A model generated the notes under the pieces. That model saw only the letters and a list, made by a program, of their open reading frames with translations. It was not told the origin of the DNA and did no database searches. Positions 17,864 to 27,147 of a stretch of 64,000 bases of DNA are shown here, one piece after another. The position numbers were made by a program, and so were the translations under genes. The DNA is from RZZS01 sp964491785 (GTDB taxonomy: Bacteria > Pseudomonadota > Alphaproteobacteria > Micavibrionales > Micavibrionaceae): contig CAZBGS010000003.1 of NCBI GenBank assembly GCA_964491785.1, positions 212,258-276,257 of the forward strand, in the 5' to 3' direction. How positions within the stretch are numbered: the stretch's first letter is position 1; every line of letters starts with the position of its first letter.

Positions 17864-19413
17864 CAGCCGTAGGCCTCTTCCATTGCATCAAGCACCAGCT
17901 TTTCCACGCCATACTGTCTCGCCTTGTCATAGAATTTTGGGCGCAGTCCCGTGGATCTCTGGCGGGTAATCAGCTTGCCATTTTCGTCTTCACCTTCGAT
18001 TTCGAGGATAAACAGATCCTGCATGGTGACAACATCGCCTTCCATCCCGGTTATTTCGGTTACGTGAGTTGTTTTTCTGGAACCATCCCTTAGACGCTGC
18101 ACCTGAATGACAACGTTAACCGCCGAAGATATCTGTTCTCTCACCGCCTTCTGAGGCAGGTTAAGGCCGCCCATGGCTATCATGTTCTCCATACGTGACA
18201 GCGCCTCGCGCGGGTTGTTGGCGTGAACGGTGCCCATTGAACCATCGTGACCGGTGTTCATCGCCTGCAGCAGGTCGAATGCCTCCGGCCCACGCACCTC
18301 GCCGACGATAATGCGCTCGGGACGCATACGCAGGCAGTTCTTTACCAGATCCCGCATTGTTACTTCGCCTACACCCTCAAGGTTAGGCGGACGCGTTTCC
18401 AGCCTTACCACGTGCGGCTGCTGTAGTTGCAGCTCGGCCGCATCCTCGCAGGTAATGATCCGCTCGCCGGGATCGATATATCTGGTCAGACAGTTCAGCA
18501 TCGTGGTTTTCCCCGAACCCGTTCCTCCGGAAACCAGACAGTTGACCCTGCACCTGCCAATCGCCATGACTAGTTTTGCGCAGGATGGCGTCATCGAACC
18601 AAAATCGACCAGCTTTTCCAGCGTAAGTTTTTCCTTGGAAAATTTCCGTATGGTCATCGCCGCACCATCGATGGCCAGCGGAGGGATAATTACGTTCACC
18701 CGGCTTCCATCAGGCAAACGCGCGTCGCATATCGGGGACGCCTCGTCCACCCGCCTGCCTATTGCACCTACAATCCTCTGACAAACCGTAACCAGATGCT
18801 GGTTGTCGCGAAACTTGATCTTTGTCTTTTCAATTTTTCCTTTGGTCTCGATGTAAATCGTTTCCGGCCCGTTGATCATGATATCGGCAATGTCATCCCG
18901 CTCCAGCAACGGCTCCAGCGGCCCAAAGCCAAGCATATCGTCGCCGCATTCCTTGGCGATCTTTTCAAGCTCGGCGGGAGTGAGATCAAGATTGCGGAAC
19001 CGGGCGATTTCCTGAACCGCCGAGCGAACCTCTTCCCTCGCAGCCGGCCCTTCCATTCGCGCCAGCGCTTTCAGGTCTATGCCATCGCGCAAGTCGAGCC
19101 ATATCCTGTTGCGGGCGCGCTGCAACCGCATGGATGTCATTGAGTCCACAGAATCGCCTTCATCGGAGTGGGAACTGTCAACTGCCGATATCACATCGTC
19201 GGCCATGCTCTTCCGCGGTTTTGACTCCTGCTTCTTCTCTTCTGCCCGGCTTGTGCTTTCCTCTGCGACTTCTTTACCGGAAGTATCCTTTACCTCTGCC
19301 GGCTTGATTTCTTTCCTTTCAGGTTTCACCTGAGCAACCGCAGCAGTTTCTTTCCTCTCTAACTTGAGAGGTTTTTCAATTTTCTGTTCGCCGTGCCTCT
19401 TGCCAAAAGCCAT
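17863..19413 (-). CDS. cpaF: CpaF/TadA pilus assembly ATPase
   Basis: 516 residues. A charged, Lys/Glu-rich N-terminal extension (about 1-95) precedes the conserved secretion ATPase. Seen are Walker A SGGTGSGKTT, the Asp box TCEDAAELQLQQPHVVRLE, Walker B RPERIIVGEVRG and the His box TGHDGSMGTVHANN. It powers both Flp pilus extension and retraction in Tad systems. It follows the cpaE-like gene by 19 bp. Confidence 0.94.
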   Translation of the reverse strand: MAFGKRHGEQKIEKPLKLERKETAAVAQVKPERKEIKPAEVKDTSGKEVAEESTSRAEEKKQESKPRKSMADDVISAVDSSHSDEGDSVDSMTSMRLQRARNRIWLDLRDGIDLKALARMEGPAAREEVRSAVQEIARFRNLDLTPAELEKIAKECGDDMLGFGPLEPLLERDDIADIMINGPETIYIETKGKIEKTKIKFRDNQHLVTVCQRIVGAIGRRVDEASPICDARLPDGSRVNVIIPPLAIDGAAMTIRKFSKEKLTLEKLVDFGSMTPSCAKLVMAIGRCRVNCLVSGGTGSGKTTMLNCLTRYIDPGERIITCEDAAELQLQQPHVVRLETRPPNLEGVGEVTMRDLVKNCLRMRPERIIVGEVRGPEAFDLLQAMNTGHDGSMGTVHANNPREALSRMENMIAMGGLNLPQKAVREQISSAVNVVIQVQRLRDGSRKTTHVTEITGMEGDVVTMQDLFILEIEGEDENGKLITRQRSTGLRPKFYDKARQYGVEKLVLDAMEEAYG

Positions 19414-19432
19414 ACTTGGTTACCTGAAATGA

Positions 19433-20689
19433 CTAGTTCTTTCGGGTAAAAAGATCCAGAAGAGCTTTTTTCCCGGCAAATTTTGCAACTTGTTCCGAAG
19501 CTCCAGGCGCTTCGGATTTTTCTACGATAATATCTTCGACCAGTGTAACTACCTTCTCGACCAGCTCCCTGCCCGTCTTATCCTCATGCAACAGCTTTCC
19601 CTGCCCCTCGAGTCCGACAAATAGTTTGGGATTATAAGAGAGATAAATTTTAGGCTTGTATTCAAGCGCAGCTTCTATATCGCCTTTGGAAACCTCGCCC
19701 GAGGGAGAAGCGTCTTGCTTGTTGATGATCAAATCGATACCTTCAACAGAGTTTCCGCGCAATTCCTTGAGTTCATGCAAAAGCGTCCTTGCCAGTCGCA
19801 AATCGATAACAGAAGGTGTTGATACAAGTACTATTCTGCTGGCTTTTGCGACTATCGCCCTCGCCACTGGTGCGGGCGCCCTGGACAGATCAAAAACGAC
19901 CAGGGGAAATTTGTTCATAAGCAGGTTTGCCAGATTTTCTATTTGCTCGGGCAATGGCTCGTGATCAAGCATAACATCCGCCCCGGTTGCCAGTACGCTC
20001 AAGCGATCACCAACCTTGAAGAGCATCCGCCCGAACGTATCCTCGTTCCCTGTTTCAACAGCCCTTATAACTTCGTGCAGAGCCGACACCGGCTCAAAAC
20101 CCAGGCTGATGCAATTGCCTGACCAGCCTCCCGCCGCATCCAGCAGTATCGCTTTCTGGTTATGAACCAGCGATACACCAAGCGCGAGCATCCTGGAAAC
20201 TGTCGAAGCGCCCGCCCCGCCTCTCGAACCCAGCACGGCGACCAGATAACTTCCGCTTGTGCCGATACGCTCAAGAAGCGTCTTGGCAATCACTTCCGAG
20301 AGAACATCGATTTTGACCGGCTTGACCAGATAATCGCTTACCCCCATGCCGATCAGTTTGCGATACAGGTATACATCATTGACGGGCCCGATGACTATCG
20401 CAGCAGTATCCTCCCTGCATTTGGAAGCCAGCGCCTCAAGTTTGCCTGCGAATTCGTCGTTGATATTGTCTGTTTGAACGATAACGAGATCAGGAGATTC
20501 CACACCCGTATATAACTCTATGGCATCGTCAACGCTTCCCGTTTCCACTTCAATGCGAACGCGGGCAAACCGCCAGTCATCCTCCAGCGATCTGGCCACC
20601 TCCATCGTGTCTTTTTCTTTAGTAAAGACCGCTATGCTGGCCGCTGGAAGCAAAATAGCCGTATTGGAATTGTCTTCCTCCTTGCTCAT
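19433..20689 (-). CDS. cpaE: CpaE/TadZ localisation protein (receiver-like plus ParA-like ATPase)
   Basis: 418 residues. N-terminal atypical receiver (about 15-145, ending DYLVKPVKIDVLSEVI), then a MinD/ParA-like ATPase with the deviant Walker A region GSRGGAGASTVSRM. The signature Lys of the KGGxGKS motif is replaced (RGGAGAS), as is common in TadZ/CpaE, so ATP binding may be weak. These proteins mark the cell pole and recruit the Tad machine. Confidence 0.88.
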   Translation of the reverse strand: MSKEEDNSNTAILLPAASIAVFTKEKDTMEVARSLEDDWRFARVRIEVETGSVDDAIELYTGVESPDLVIVQTDNINDEFAGKLEALASKCREDTAAIVIGPVNDVYLYRKLIGMGVSDYLVKPVKIDVLSEVIAKTLLERIGTSGSYLVAVLGSRGGAGASTVSRMLALGVSLVHNQKAILLDAAGGWSGNCISLGFEPVSALHEVIRAVETGNEDTFGRMLFKVGDRLSVLATGADVMLDHEPLPEQIENLANLLMNKFPLVVFDLSRAPAPVARAIVAKASRIVLVSTPSVIDLRLARTLLHELKELRGNSVEGIDLIINKQDASPSGEVSKGDIEAALEYKPKIYLSYNPKLFVGLEGQGKLLHEDKTGRELVEKVVTLVEDIIVEKSEAPGASEQVAKFAGKKALLDLFTRKN

Positions 20690-20759
20690 ACCCCGTTCTA
20701 ATCCTTATGCGTCCTTAGCTCGAATTGAATAAATTGAATACCTTTATATCGCAAAACCT

Positions 20760-21434
20760 CTAGTCTGAGGAAGCCTGTTCGCCCTTGAGTGGATTATTGG
20801 GGACACCGGAATGGTAAGGACTGTTTATGTTAACAGCTCTGCGTCCGTCTGTAAGCGCCCCCGGTTTCTGCCCCAACAAATCTCTTGGCCTTTGAATTTG
20901 TTTTGCAAAATTGGTTTCTATCGAGCAACCGAACTTATAACCATCCAGCTTGCCGGTGTCAGCAACCGGCCCGTCGGCTCCGGGCAAAGTACCGCAGTTT
21001 TCAGGTTTATGTGCACTAATTTCTTCATAGGTTACCAACACCTGCGGAGCGGCTTCTCCGGAAACCGGCAATATATCGGTTTGAATTTCAACCACTCCGG
21101 CCTTGCGCAACTCCTTGGCAATCCTCGCGGCTTCAAAACTCGATTTCATGGCAGAGCCGCCTTGCGAGACAGGATCGTATGTGACGGTCACTCTGGCCGG
21201 CCCGTTAGAGAACCGGTAATAATGATTGGCGATTTTCTCGATTTCTTCCTGATTAACTTTATCAAGCGGTATCTTGTAAGCGTGCTCCCTGCTATGAACT
21301 TCGACCCTGCTGGTATTGACGTTGCTTGGCTCGTCCAGCGAGCAAGCCGACAATCCAGTCGCAGCCAGCAAACAAAAAGCAGCGGCGTAAACCGTATTCA
21401 CAAGCCTGGCCGTGTTTCCACCAATTAAATTCAT
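20760..21434 (-). CDS. cpaD: CpaD-family pilus assembly lipoprotein
   Basis: 224 residues. Lipoprotein signal ending GLSAC (Cys about residue 31). The middle holds the CpaD pattern (GPARVTVTYDPVSQGGSAMK, AARIAKELRKAGVVEIQTDI) and the C-terminus the conserved GYKFGCSIETNFAKQI and RPRDLLGQKP-type segments. CpaD helps localise and stabilise the CpaC secretin. It sits 13 bp downstream of cpaC. Confidence 0.88.
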   Translation of the reverse strand: MNLIGGNTARLVNTVYAAAFCLLAATGLSACSLDEPSNVNTSRVEVHSREHAYKIPLDKVNQEEIEKIANHYYRFSNGPARVTVTYDPVSQGGSAMKSSFEAARIAKELRKAGVVEIQTDILPVSGEAAPQVLVTYEEISAHKPENCGTLPGADGPVADTGKLDGYKFGCSIETNFAKQIQRPRDLLGQKPGALTDGRRAVNINSPYHSGVPNNPLKGEQASSD

Positions 21435-21447
21435 AATGATCTCCGTA

Positions 21448-22932
21448 TCATTTCAGCAGATAGCCGAAAGCCCCTTCCTCCTCCTTGAAGTCTGGCGCTT
21501 TGTCTCCGTAGGTTCTGCGAATATTGTTAATGAAGGCAGTTGATAGAGGACTGGTCTTTGCCTCGTCCACCACTTTGGCATATTCCTTTTCGGCATAAGG
21601 CTCCACGAGATACGGAGTGATGATCACCATAAGTTCTGTCTCGTCACGCTGGAAGCTCTTCGATTTGATAAGCTCTCCAAGAACAGGCGTGTCCATCAGT
21701 CCCGGCACGCCGTTCATTCCCTGCAGATTATCCGAACGCAGCAGCCCCGCTATCATCAGACTGCCCCCGCTGGGAAGCTCCACAGTGGTCGATGCCCGCC
21801 TGACATCAAGTCCGGGCACAGTAACTTCCGAAAGGACAATCGCATTCTTGTAGTTAAGCGAAGAAACTTCCGTATTCAGCAGCAAACTGATCCGGTCTCC
21901 GGAAAGCACGGTCGGCCTGAAGTTCAGCGAAACCCCGAATTTTTGCATTTCGATTACGATATTGCCGTAATTGTCCCTTCCTCTCGGCACCGGAAACTCG
22001 CCCCCCGCCAGGAACCCGGCCTGCTCTCCCGATACAGCGGCAAGATTAGGCTCTGCGAGAATATTTAGAACATTCCTCTCTTCCAGCGCCTTTATCCAAA
22101 CCTCAAGCAACCCGATTCCTTTGATCTTTGTATCGCCAAGAAGTCTCGAACGCAAAATGGGATCTTTGGAAAGGCCGGAATTGGCCAGCGTCCTCGCAAA
22201 CGCGGAAGCCAGATGGCCTTCGCCCGAACTATGCGTTGGCAGAATTCCGAAAATGGTATCCGTGTTACGTTCATCAAGATCGTTCAGAGAGCTTTCCACT
22301 CCCAGTTCTTTCAAAATCTTGCGGCTCCCCTCGATTATTTTTACACGCAGCATTACCTGCTGCTCTCCCCTTATCTGAAGAAGATTTGCAATGAGCTGGT
22401 CGGCAGTCTTGCCATCTTCATCCTGAAGATCGCTTACGTAATGAGCGACGATATCCGTGACTTTTGCCGCCACCTGGGGAGTTGACGCAGTCCCTCGTAA
22501 AAAGATCTGGTCATGCAACGAACCCACTTCTATCTGTTCGTTGGGAAACAGCTCCTCGACAAGCGCCTGAATTGCGCTTACATCGTAACGAACATGTACA
22601 TTGATGCGCGATATGATATTGCCGCTCGCATCGGTAGCCAGAATGTTGGTATCCCCGACCTGCAAGGCGACCACATACAGGTTGCCTGATTGCAGCGCGT
22701 GAACATCGATAATGCTGGGATTTGCCACCAGAACGTCGGATACAGCGCCTTCCAGGCTTATCATCTCCCCTTTACCCAGAGTAAGCTGGACAATAGGATC
22801 TTTTTTCACCTGATTGTACGATACAAGATTTTCCTTTGAGGCATGGACTTGCGCTGCCGCGCTGATTGTCAACGCAGAAACAGCCAGAACCATCCACAGC
22901 AGCCTGGATAAGTTGGTCGGTAACCTGATCAT
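21448..22932 (-). CDS. cpaC: CpaC/RcpA secretin of the Tad pilus
   Basis: 494 residues. Signal peptide (LLWMVLAVSALTISAAAQVHA), pilus N-terminal domain (about 45-115: LGKGEMISLEGAVSDVLVA), a BON-like segment (about 115-170), then the secretin core with LAEPNLAAVSGEQAGFLAGG, LPSGGSLMIAGLLRSDN and TELMVIITPYLVEP. Forms the outer-membrane ring through which the Flp pilus leaves. It is 58 bp downstream of the cpaB gene. Confidence 0.93.
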   Translation of the reverse strand: MIRLPTNLSRLLWMVLAVSALTISAAAQVHASKENLVSYNQVKKDPIVQLTLGKGEMISLEGAVSDVLVANPSIIDVHALQSGNLYVVALQVGDTNILATDASGNIISRINVHVRYDVSAIQALVEELFPNEQIEVGSLHDQIFLRGTASTPQVAAKVTDIVAHYVSDLQDEDGKTADQLIANLLQIRGEQQVMLRVKIIEGSRKILKELGVESSLNDLDERNTDTIFGILPTHSSGEGHLASAFARTLANSGLSKDPILRSRLLGDTKIKGIGLLEVWIKALEERNVLNILAEPNLAAVSGEQAGFLAGGEFPVPRGRDNYGNIVIEMQKFGVSLNFRPTVLSGDRISLLLNTEVSSLNYKNAIVLSEVTVPGLDVRRASTTVELPSGGSLMIAGLLRSDNLQGMNGVPGLMDTPVLGELIKSKSFQRDETELMVIITPYLVEPYAEKEYAKVVDEAKTSPLSTAFINNIRRTYGDKAPDFKEEEGAFGYLLK

Positions 22933-22990
22933 GGGCTCTGTCTTTCAAACAGTTAGAACTTTAACGCGCCCCGAAAGAGGCAAGGATAGT

Positions 22991-23911
22991 TTAGCGGACG
23001 GGAACATCCTGAACTGAATTCCCATTATAGATTCGCACAATTGACGAACCAACTCCAGAAGTATTTGTCAAAGGAACAGTCTGCGCTTCCTGTCCGTTAT
23101 CATTAGTTGAAATCTTTCTTATATACTCACCGTAAATCTCTTCGAGTATTTTGGTCAGTCTTCTGTCGGTGATTACTGGCCATCTCATCTCGGAAACTTC
23201 ATTATCCCCGAGAGATCTCAACGCCAGAACCAGCAGCCCCATCTCGGAAGACAGCGCCAGCTTTTCGGCATCCTTCAAAGTAACCGCAAGCGTGACAGTC
23301 TTGCCGATTTTCGCATCGGGCTTTTCCCGCTCTGCCGCCTGATCGACAGCCAGTACTTTTATATTTTCAAGAATGGTTTCAGTAGCGTATTTACTGACAA
23401 TGGCGTCCGCCACGTTCTTGGCTAGCTTGTCATCACGGTCGGTAGAAATCTTGGTTTCATAGGTAAGGAGCACGTCCACATAATCTCCCGGCCCGATGAA
23501 TCCCCCCGCCATGGTTTCTGCCTTGACTGTAATCGCTATCGCCCTCATCCCTTTCGGCAGCAATGCCGAGAGATTACTATTGTTGCTGACAATCGCGCTC
23601 TTCAATAGAGGCTCGTCCGTCAGAAGCGTCCTGTTAAGCCTCCCCGACACAATTTCTTCCGGCTTTTCATCGGCCTCTCTTTTTATCGCCCCTGGGAAAA
23701 TGGCGCTTTTCGGCCATGCCTGCCAGCGTAAATCCCCTGGCTTCAACTCGGCTCCAAGTTTAAGGTCTTTGGCTGCCACCAGAATATATTCTTTTACTTC
23801 TTCGCTGACGACTCTGGGCTTGCTGCTTTTAAGGCTTGACTGCACGAGAACAGCAACAAGAACAGCTATCAGCAAGCCGCCGGCCAGAACGATAATAATA
23901 TTTTTATTCAT
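22991..23911 (-). CDS. cpaB: CpaB/RcpC periplasmic pilus assembly protein
   Basis: 306 residues. N-terminal anchor (NIIIVLAGGLLIAVLVAVLV), SAF-like domain (about 45-115: KDLKLGAELKPGDLRWQAWP, LLKSAIVS) and the RcpC beta-clip domain (about 120-220: MRAIAITVKAETMAGGFIGP, DYVDVLLTYE). It modulates the secretin ring in Flp systems. Starts 40 bp after the cpaA-like gene ends. Confidence 0.9.
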   Translation of the reverse strand: MNKNIIIVLAGGLLIAVLVAVLVQSSLKSSKPRVVSEEVKEYILVAAKDLKLGAELKPGDLRWQAWPKSAIFPGAIKREADEKPEEIVSGRLNRTLLTDEPLLKSAIVSNNSNLSALLPKGMRAIAITVKAETMAGGFIGPGDYVDVLLTYETKISTDRDDKLAKNVADAIVSKYATETILENIKVLAVDQAAEREKPDAKIGKTVTLAVTLKDAEKLALSSEMGLLVLALRSLGDNEVSEMRWPVITDRRLTKILEEIYGEYIRKISTNDNGQEAQTVPLTNTSGVGSSIVRIYNGNSVQDVPVR

Positions 23912-23950
23912 TTATCATCCGCCGAAGAACCGGCGCCCCGGAAAAAGAGA

Positions 23951-24484
23951 TTACTGGAAAGTAATACCGAAGTAACCAAGATGGTAGAAGGCCGCCACCG
24001 CCCCGAAAGCAATAGCTATTCCATAAGGAACCACTCTATCCCTGGCGCGCAGACGGGCAATCCAGGACTCTTCTGACATGCCGGATGAAACCGGAAAGCG
24101 CAACAGCACCAAAGCCACAAGAGCCAGAACCGCACCTGCTATAGTAACGTAGAAAATCAAAACTGGCAAACCCTGTAGTCCCGCCCAGAATCCAAAAGCA
24201 GTAACCAGCTTGGAATCCCCGGCCCCGAACACTCCAAACGCGAACAGCATATATGTAAAGCTGAACACTATTGCTCCCGAAGCCAGGTGCGACAATGCTC
24301 CTGCAAAAACAACCTGATCCGATATTGTAACTGCCAGAAAAGAAATGATAAAACAGACGATAATAATAAGCGGACAGAAATTGGGAATTCTCATCCCGCG
24401 AAAATCCGACACGGCCGCCACTACACCCGCCAGCAAGGCCGTAATAATCATCAGATAGTAAACTGAGAGAACAAATATCTCCAC
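23951..24484 (-). CDS. cpaA: Tad-locus prepilin peptidase (CpaA/TadV)
   Basis: 177 residues, six or so hydrophobic segments. Catalytic Asp residues in AAVSDFRGMRIPN (about residue 27) and in FGAGDSKLVTAFGFW, the GxGD motif (about residue 83). It processes the Flp prepilin encoded just upstream. It begins beyond the flp terminator hairpin, so it is expressed by read-through or from its own promoter. Confidence 0.9.
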   Translation of the reverse strand: MEIFVLSVYYLMIITALLAGVVAAVSDFRGMRIPNFCPLIIIVCFIISFLAVTISDQVVFAGALSHLASGAIVFSFTYMLFAFGVFGAGDSKLVTAFGFWAGLQGLPVLIFYVTIAGAVLALVALVLLRFPVSSGMSEESWIARLRARDRVVPYGIAIAFGAVAAFYHLGYFGITFQ

Positions 24485-24545
24485 TATTTAGCCCCTTGCG
24501 ACCATCGCGGCCGCTGCAATCCAGCTCAAAACGGCCGTCCGGAAA

Positions 24546-24579
24546 ACAAAACCCACCCGGAATTCCGGGTGGGTTTTGT
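24546..24579 (-). terminator. Perfect 34-bp hairpin between flp and cpaA
   Basis: Two exactly complementary 17-base arms with no loop mismatch, centred on GGAATTCC, with a U-rich stretch in the leftward transcript (TTTTGTTTTCC). It lies 12 bp past the flp stop. It should end most transcripts after the pilin gene and let a minority read into cpaA-tadD, giving the high pilin-to-machine ratio usual for pilus operons. Confidence 0.85.
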
Positions 24580-24591
24580 AAATTCATAGCA

Positions 24592-24792
24592 TTATTCGGC
24601 CGTGGATTGTGCAGCAGCGCTGTCCATAGCGCCGGCCAGAGAGTCGAACATTGAAGAAAGTGAATCGCCGAACGCAAACACAGCAGCGACGATAGCAAGC
24701 GAAATGCCGCCGGCGATCAGGCCGTATTCAATAGCCGTAGCGCCCTTAACGTCCTTAAGATACGCTTCCATCCAAGCCATAACCTTATACAT
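24592..24792 (-). CDS. flp: Flp-type major pilin
   Basis: 66 residues. Short basic leader then the Flp signature: GATAIEYGLIAGGISLAIVA, with the prepilin cleavage expected after the Gly of KGATAIEYG and the Glu-Tyr pair conserved. The hydrophobic helix follows and the C-terminus is Ala/Ser rich. Good Shine-Dalgarno (GGAG, 6 bases upstream). It is the polymerised subunit of the pilus, cut by CpaA. Only one pilin gene is seen in the locus. Confidence 0.93.
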   Translation of the reverse strand: MYKVMAWMEAYLKDVKGATAIEYGLIAGGISLAIVAAVFAFGDSLSSMFDSLAGAMDSAAAQSTAE

Positions 24793-25161
24793 TACATTCT
24801 CCTTCGTTTGGTTTCCCGTTGTTGGTTTAGTTCAGTAAAAGCCCCAAAGTAACTTGAAGCTCCCAACCGTTACTTTCAGAATATAACACATACTTTTAAC
24901 AGGAAGTTAAAAAAATTTTTTTAATAGTTTTTTTCAAGAAATAATTTGCATATGACAAGAAATAAATTTGTAATAATATTTACATAAAATTTTATCTATC
25001 TGATAATTTGGCAATAATCTAAGTATTAACTAAAGTTTTTACTTGCCAATACTTGATGGCAAAATAAGTTAAATGTGGCCTTTTCTGGGCATAATTATGC
25101 ATTATTCAGGACGCGCCAGAAACAGGTCAAATAGTTGGCAATAGAAGATGCAGGCAGGCGA
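24793..25161 (-). promoter_or_regulatory. AT-rich flp leader and promoter region with inverted repeat
   Basis: 369 bp without a gene between the TadG-like stop and flp. For leftward transcription a -10-like TATATT lies at 24880-24885, without a good -35. Just downstream, around the expected start site, an 8-bp perfect inverted repeat AAAGTAAC/GTTACTTT (24846-24853 and 24869-24876, 15-base loop) could be an operator or a leader hairpin. The rest (24900-25080) is very AT-rich with no open frame I can support. Confidence 0.4.
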
Positions 25162-26598
25162 CTATCGCCTTATGTGCAAATTGCTAAGCTCCCGACCGAT
25201 CCTGCCGAAAACCTCAACGAGATCATCAGGATCGGGAGAGTCGTAATAATTGCTCTCCTGACTCGCGCAACGCCTGTAATAGCCTTTGGTGGTATTATTG
25301 ATGCTCGAGGTAAATGTAACTGTATAAATCAATATGTTTTTATCTTTCATATTGTTACATGTTTCCTCGAACCTCTGGTTAAGCTGGGCGACCCTGACAT
25401 TGTGAGCATTGGTATCGCCATAAGCGGAATAGGTGCCGTGCATGGTATTGTCGCCATCGGTCATCATGATAACAGCCTTGCGCCAGTCCTCGTTCTCATA
25501 GGCGACGCCTTCGGTAAATGGAAATTCAGGTGATATCACCCTCCATCCCCAGACCATGCCATAGTTTCCAAGCGTATGGCCCGCCGGATAATCCATATCG
25601 TCGATCGCTGTGAGCAACACCTGCCGGTTATTGGTGAGCGGAACTATGGAAGCTGTAGGACATATGTTGTTCGGATGAGGCTCGTTCGGCTGTTGCTCGT
25701 ACTGGACGCATTTCTTGCCGGAATATTTTACGCATACCGATTTGGTATCGCATATCGGCGCGTCCGTTCCAGGATCGCGACACCAGCGATACATGTCCCA
25801 CGGCCCCTCGAAATCGCTTACGTCATTGCTGTAACCCTCTGTAAGCACACAGCCCCCCCATTTTAAGGAACGATTATCGCCGCTATAACCCTGAATTTCA
25901 TAGTCCAGGTTAAGAGGATTATTTACAAAAGGCGTATCATAACCACTGCCGTCCGGATTTTCACCAAGCCCGTAAGGCCCGACATTCACCGAAGTGCTGT
26001 AAGGCACTATACCGATCTTGATTAATTCCGGGTTCTCGGCACGGTTAAACAAAGTGTTTATAAACAGGGTCGCCGCCTCCTGCAGCCTTACACTGTTTTT
26101 CTTTCCCCCGTAACTGGTCGCCATCGAGCCGGTATAGTCCAGAACCAGCACTACCTCCAATCCCTTGACCTCGCGCCTCACCGACGTGTAAGCGGAAACA
26201 GCAATCTGATCGATGCCTATGAGCCTGATGAAAGTGGTATGATAAACGGCACTTGCAGATACATTGACATCATCGTCAACCAACTCGACTTTCAAATCGT
26301 AGGTTACGCCAAGCTTCTCGGGAGGATAATTGGCATAAAAAAAGTCCTCGACCTTCTGCAATATATCGGCGTCTGCATTAGACGCCGCAGCGGCGGCCAG
26401 AGCAGCCGCATCCAGCGCGTGACCAAGCCTTTCCCTGACAAGATAGGCATGCGCTATATCGACCGACATCCCCACAGCCCCGATAACCAAAGGCAGCGTG
26501 ATTGCGAATAAAGGGGCTATCGATGCGGACAGGTCTTTTAAGTAACGGCCTGCCTTGTCGAAAATGAAATTGATATCAGTATTTTTTATCATATCCAC
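25162..26598 (-). CDS. tadG: TadG-like protein with von Willebrand factor A domain
   Basis: 478 residues. The N-terminal TadE/TadG-type anchor (IAPLFAITLPLVIGAVGMSV) is followed by a helix with the Ala-rich LGHALDAAALAAAAAS. A vWA domain begins near residue 150 with a MIDAS-like DYTGSMATS. A long insertion (about 245-320) holds eight cysteines (for example CDTKSVCVKYSGKKC), likely disulfide-bonded outside the membrane. The domain resumes with a second metal-site strand VIMMTDGDNTMHG. Minor pilin-like or surface role in the Tad system. It is 13 bp downstream of the second TadE-like gene. Confidence 0.85.
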   Translation of the reverse strand: MDMIKNTDINFIFDKAGRYLKDLSASIAPLFAITLPLVIGAVGMSVDIAHAYLVRERLGHALDAAALAAAAASNADADILQKVEDFFYANYPPEKLGVTYDLKVELVDDDVNVSASAVYHTTFIRLIGIDQIAVSAYTSVRREVKGLEVVLVLDYTGSMATSYGGKKNSVRLQEAATLFINTLFNRAENPELIKIGIVPYSTSVNVGPYGLGENPDGSGYDTPFVNNPLNLDYEIQGYSGDNRSLKWGGCVLTEGYSNDVSDFEGPWDMYRWCRDPGTDAPICDTKSVCVKYSGKKCVQYEQQPNEPHPNNICPTASIVPLTNNRQVLLTAIDDMDYPAGHTLGNYGMVWGWRVISPEFPFTEGVAYENEDWRKAVIMMTDGDNTMHGTYSAYGDTNAHNVRVAQLNQRFEETCNNMKDKNILIYTVTFTSSINNTTKGYYRRCASQESNYYDSPDPDDLVEVFGRIGRELSNLHIRR

Positions 26599-26610
26599 CT
26601 CCCGATGCTG

Positions 26611-27147
26611 TTACGAGCAGGAACCGTTCATCTGAATGACAGATGACCTTCGTCCACGCGTAAAAGCCACCTCCTGCATGTTTATATCACTGATAATATG
26701 ACTGGAAAAATCCGGCGCATAACGGTATTTGACTGTAACCGCCAGAACGCCCTCGCCGCTCGCCCCGAGTCCGTTAGTACTTGCAAGAACATTCTGGTTC
26801 GGGGACATGTTGACAGTATGCCGCCAGCAAACATTGGACTGGCCATTCTCATCAAAGAAAATGCTGACGATATCCACCCCGTAAGAGCTGGTATCGAAAG
26901 GATCGAGCGCAAGCCTTCCCGCCTCGACGGCTTCATTGATTTCAGACATATTCAATGTCGATTTTCTTGCAACCAGATCGGCAACCACCTGCGATGCCCT
27001 GATCGTCTTCTGACTGGCAAGGATGCCATAACCCAGATCCAGCATGCCCAGCAACATCAGCAGCAATACAGGAAACAACAACGCTGCCTCAACCGCAGCC
27101 ACCGCTTCCTTGCCTTCGATATACTGCCGAAACCCTTTCATCTTCAT
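26611..27147 (-). CDS. TadE-like pseudopilin
   Basis: 178 residues. N-terminal TadE motif with EGKEAVAAVEAALLFPVLLL: a Glu five residues into the hydrophobic segment is the TadE/F type, processed by the prepilin peptidase. The remainder is a small extracytoplasmic domain ending near a C-terminal cysteine. Its start overlaps the end of the preceding TadE-like gene by 4 bp (ATGA), so the two are coupled. Confidence 0.85.
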   Translation of the reverse strand: MKMKGFRQYIEGKEAVAAVEAALLFPVLLLMLLGMLDLGYGILASQKTIRASQVVADLVARKSTLNMSEINEAVEAGRLALDPFDTSSYGVDIVSIFFDENGQSNVCWRHTVNMSPNQNVLASTNGLGASGEGVLAVTVKYRYAPDFSSHIISDINMQEVAFTRGRRSSVIQMNGSCS

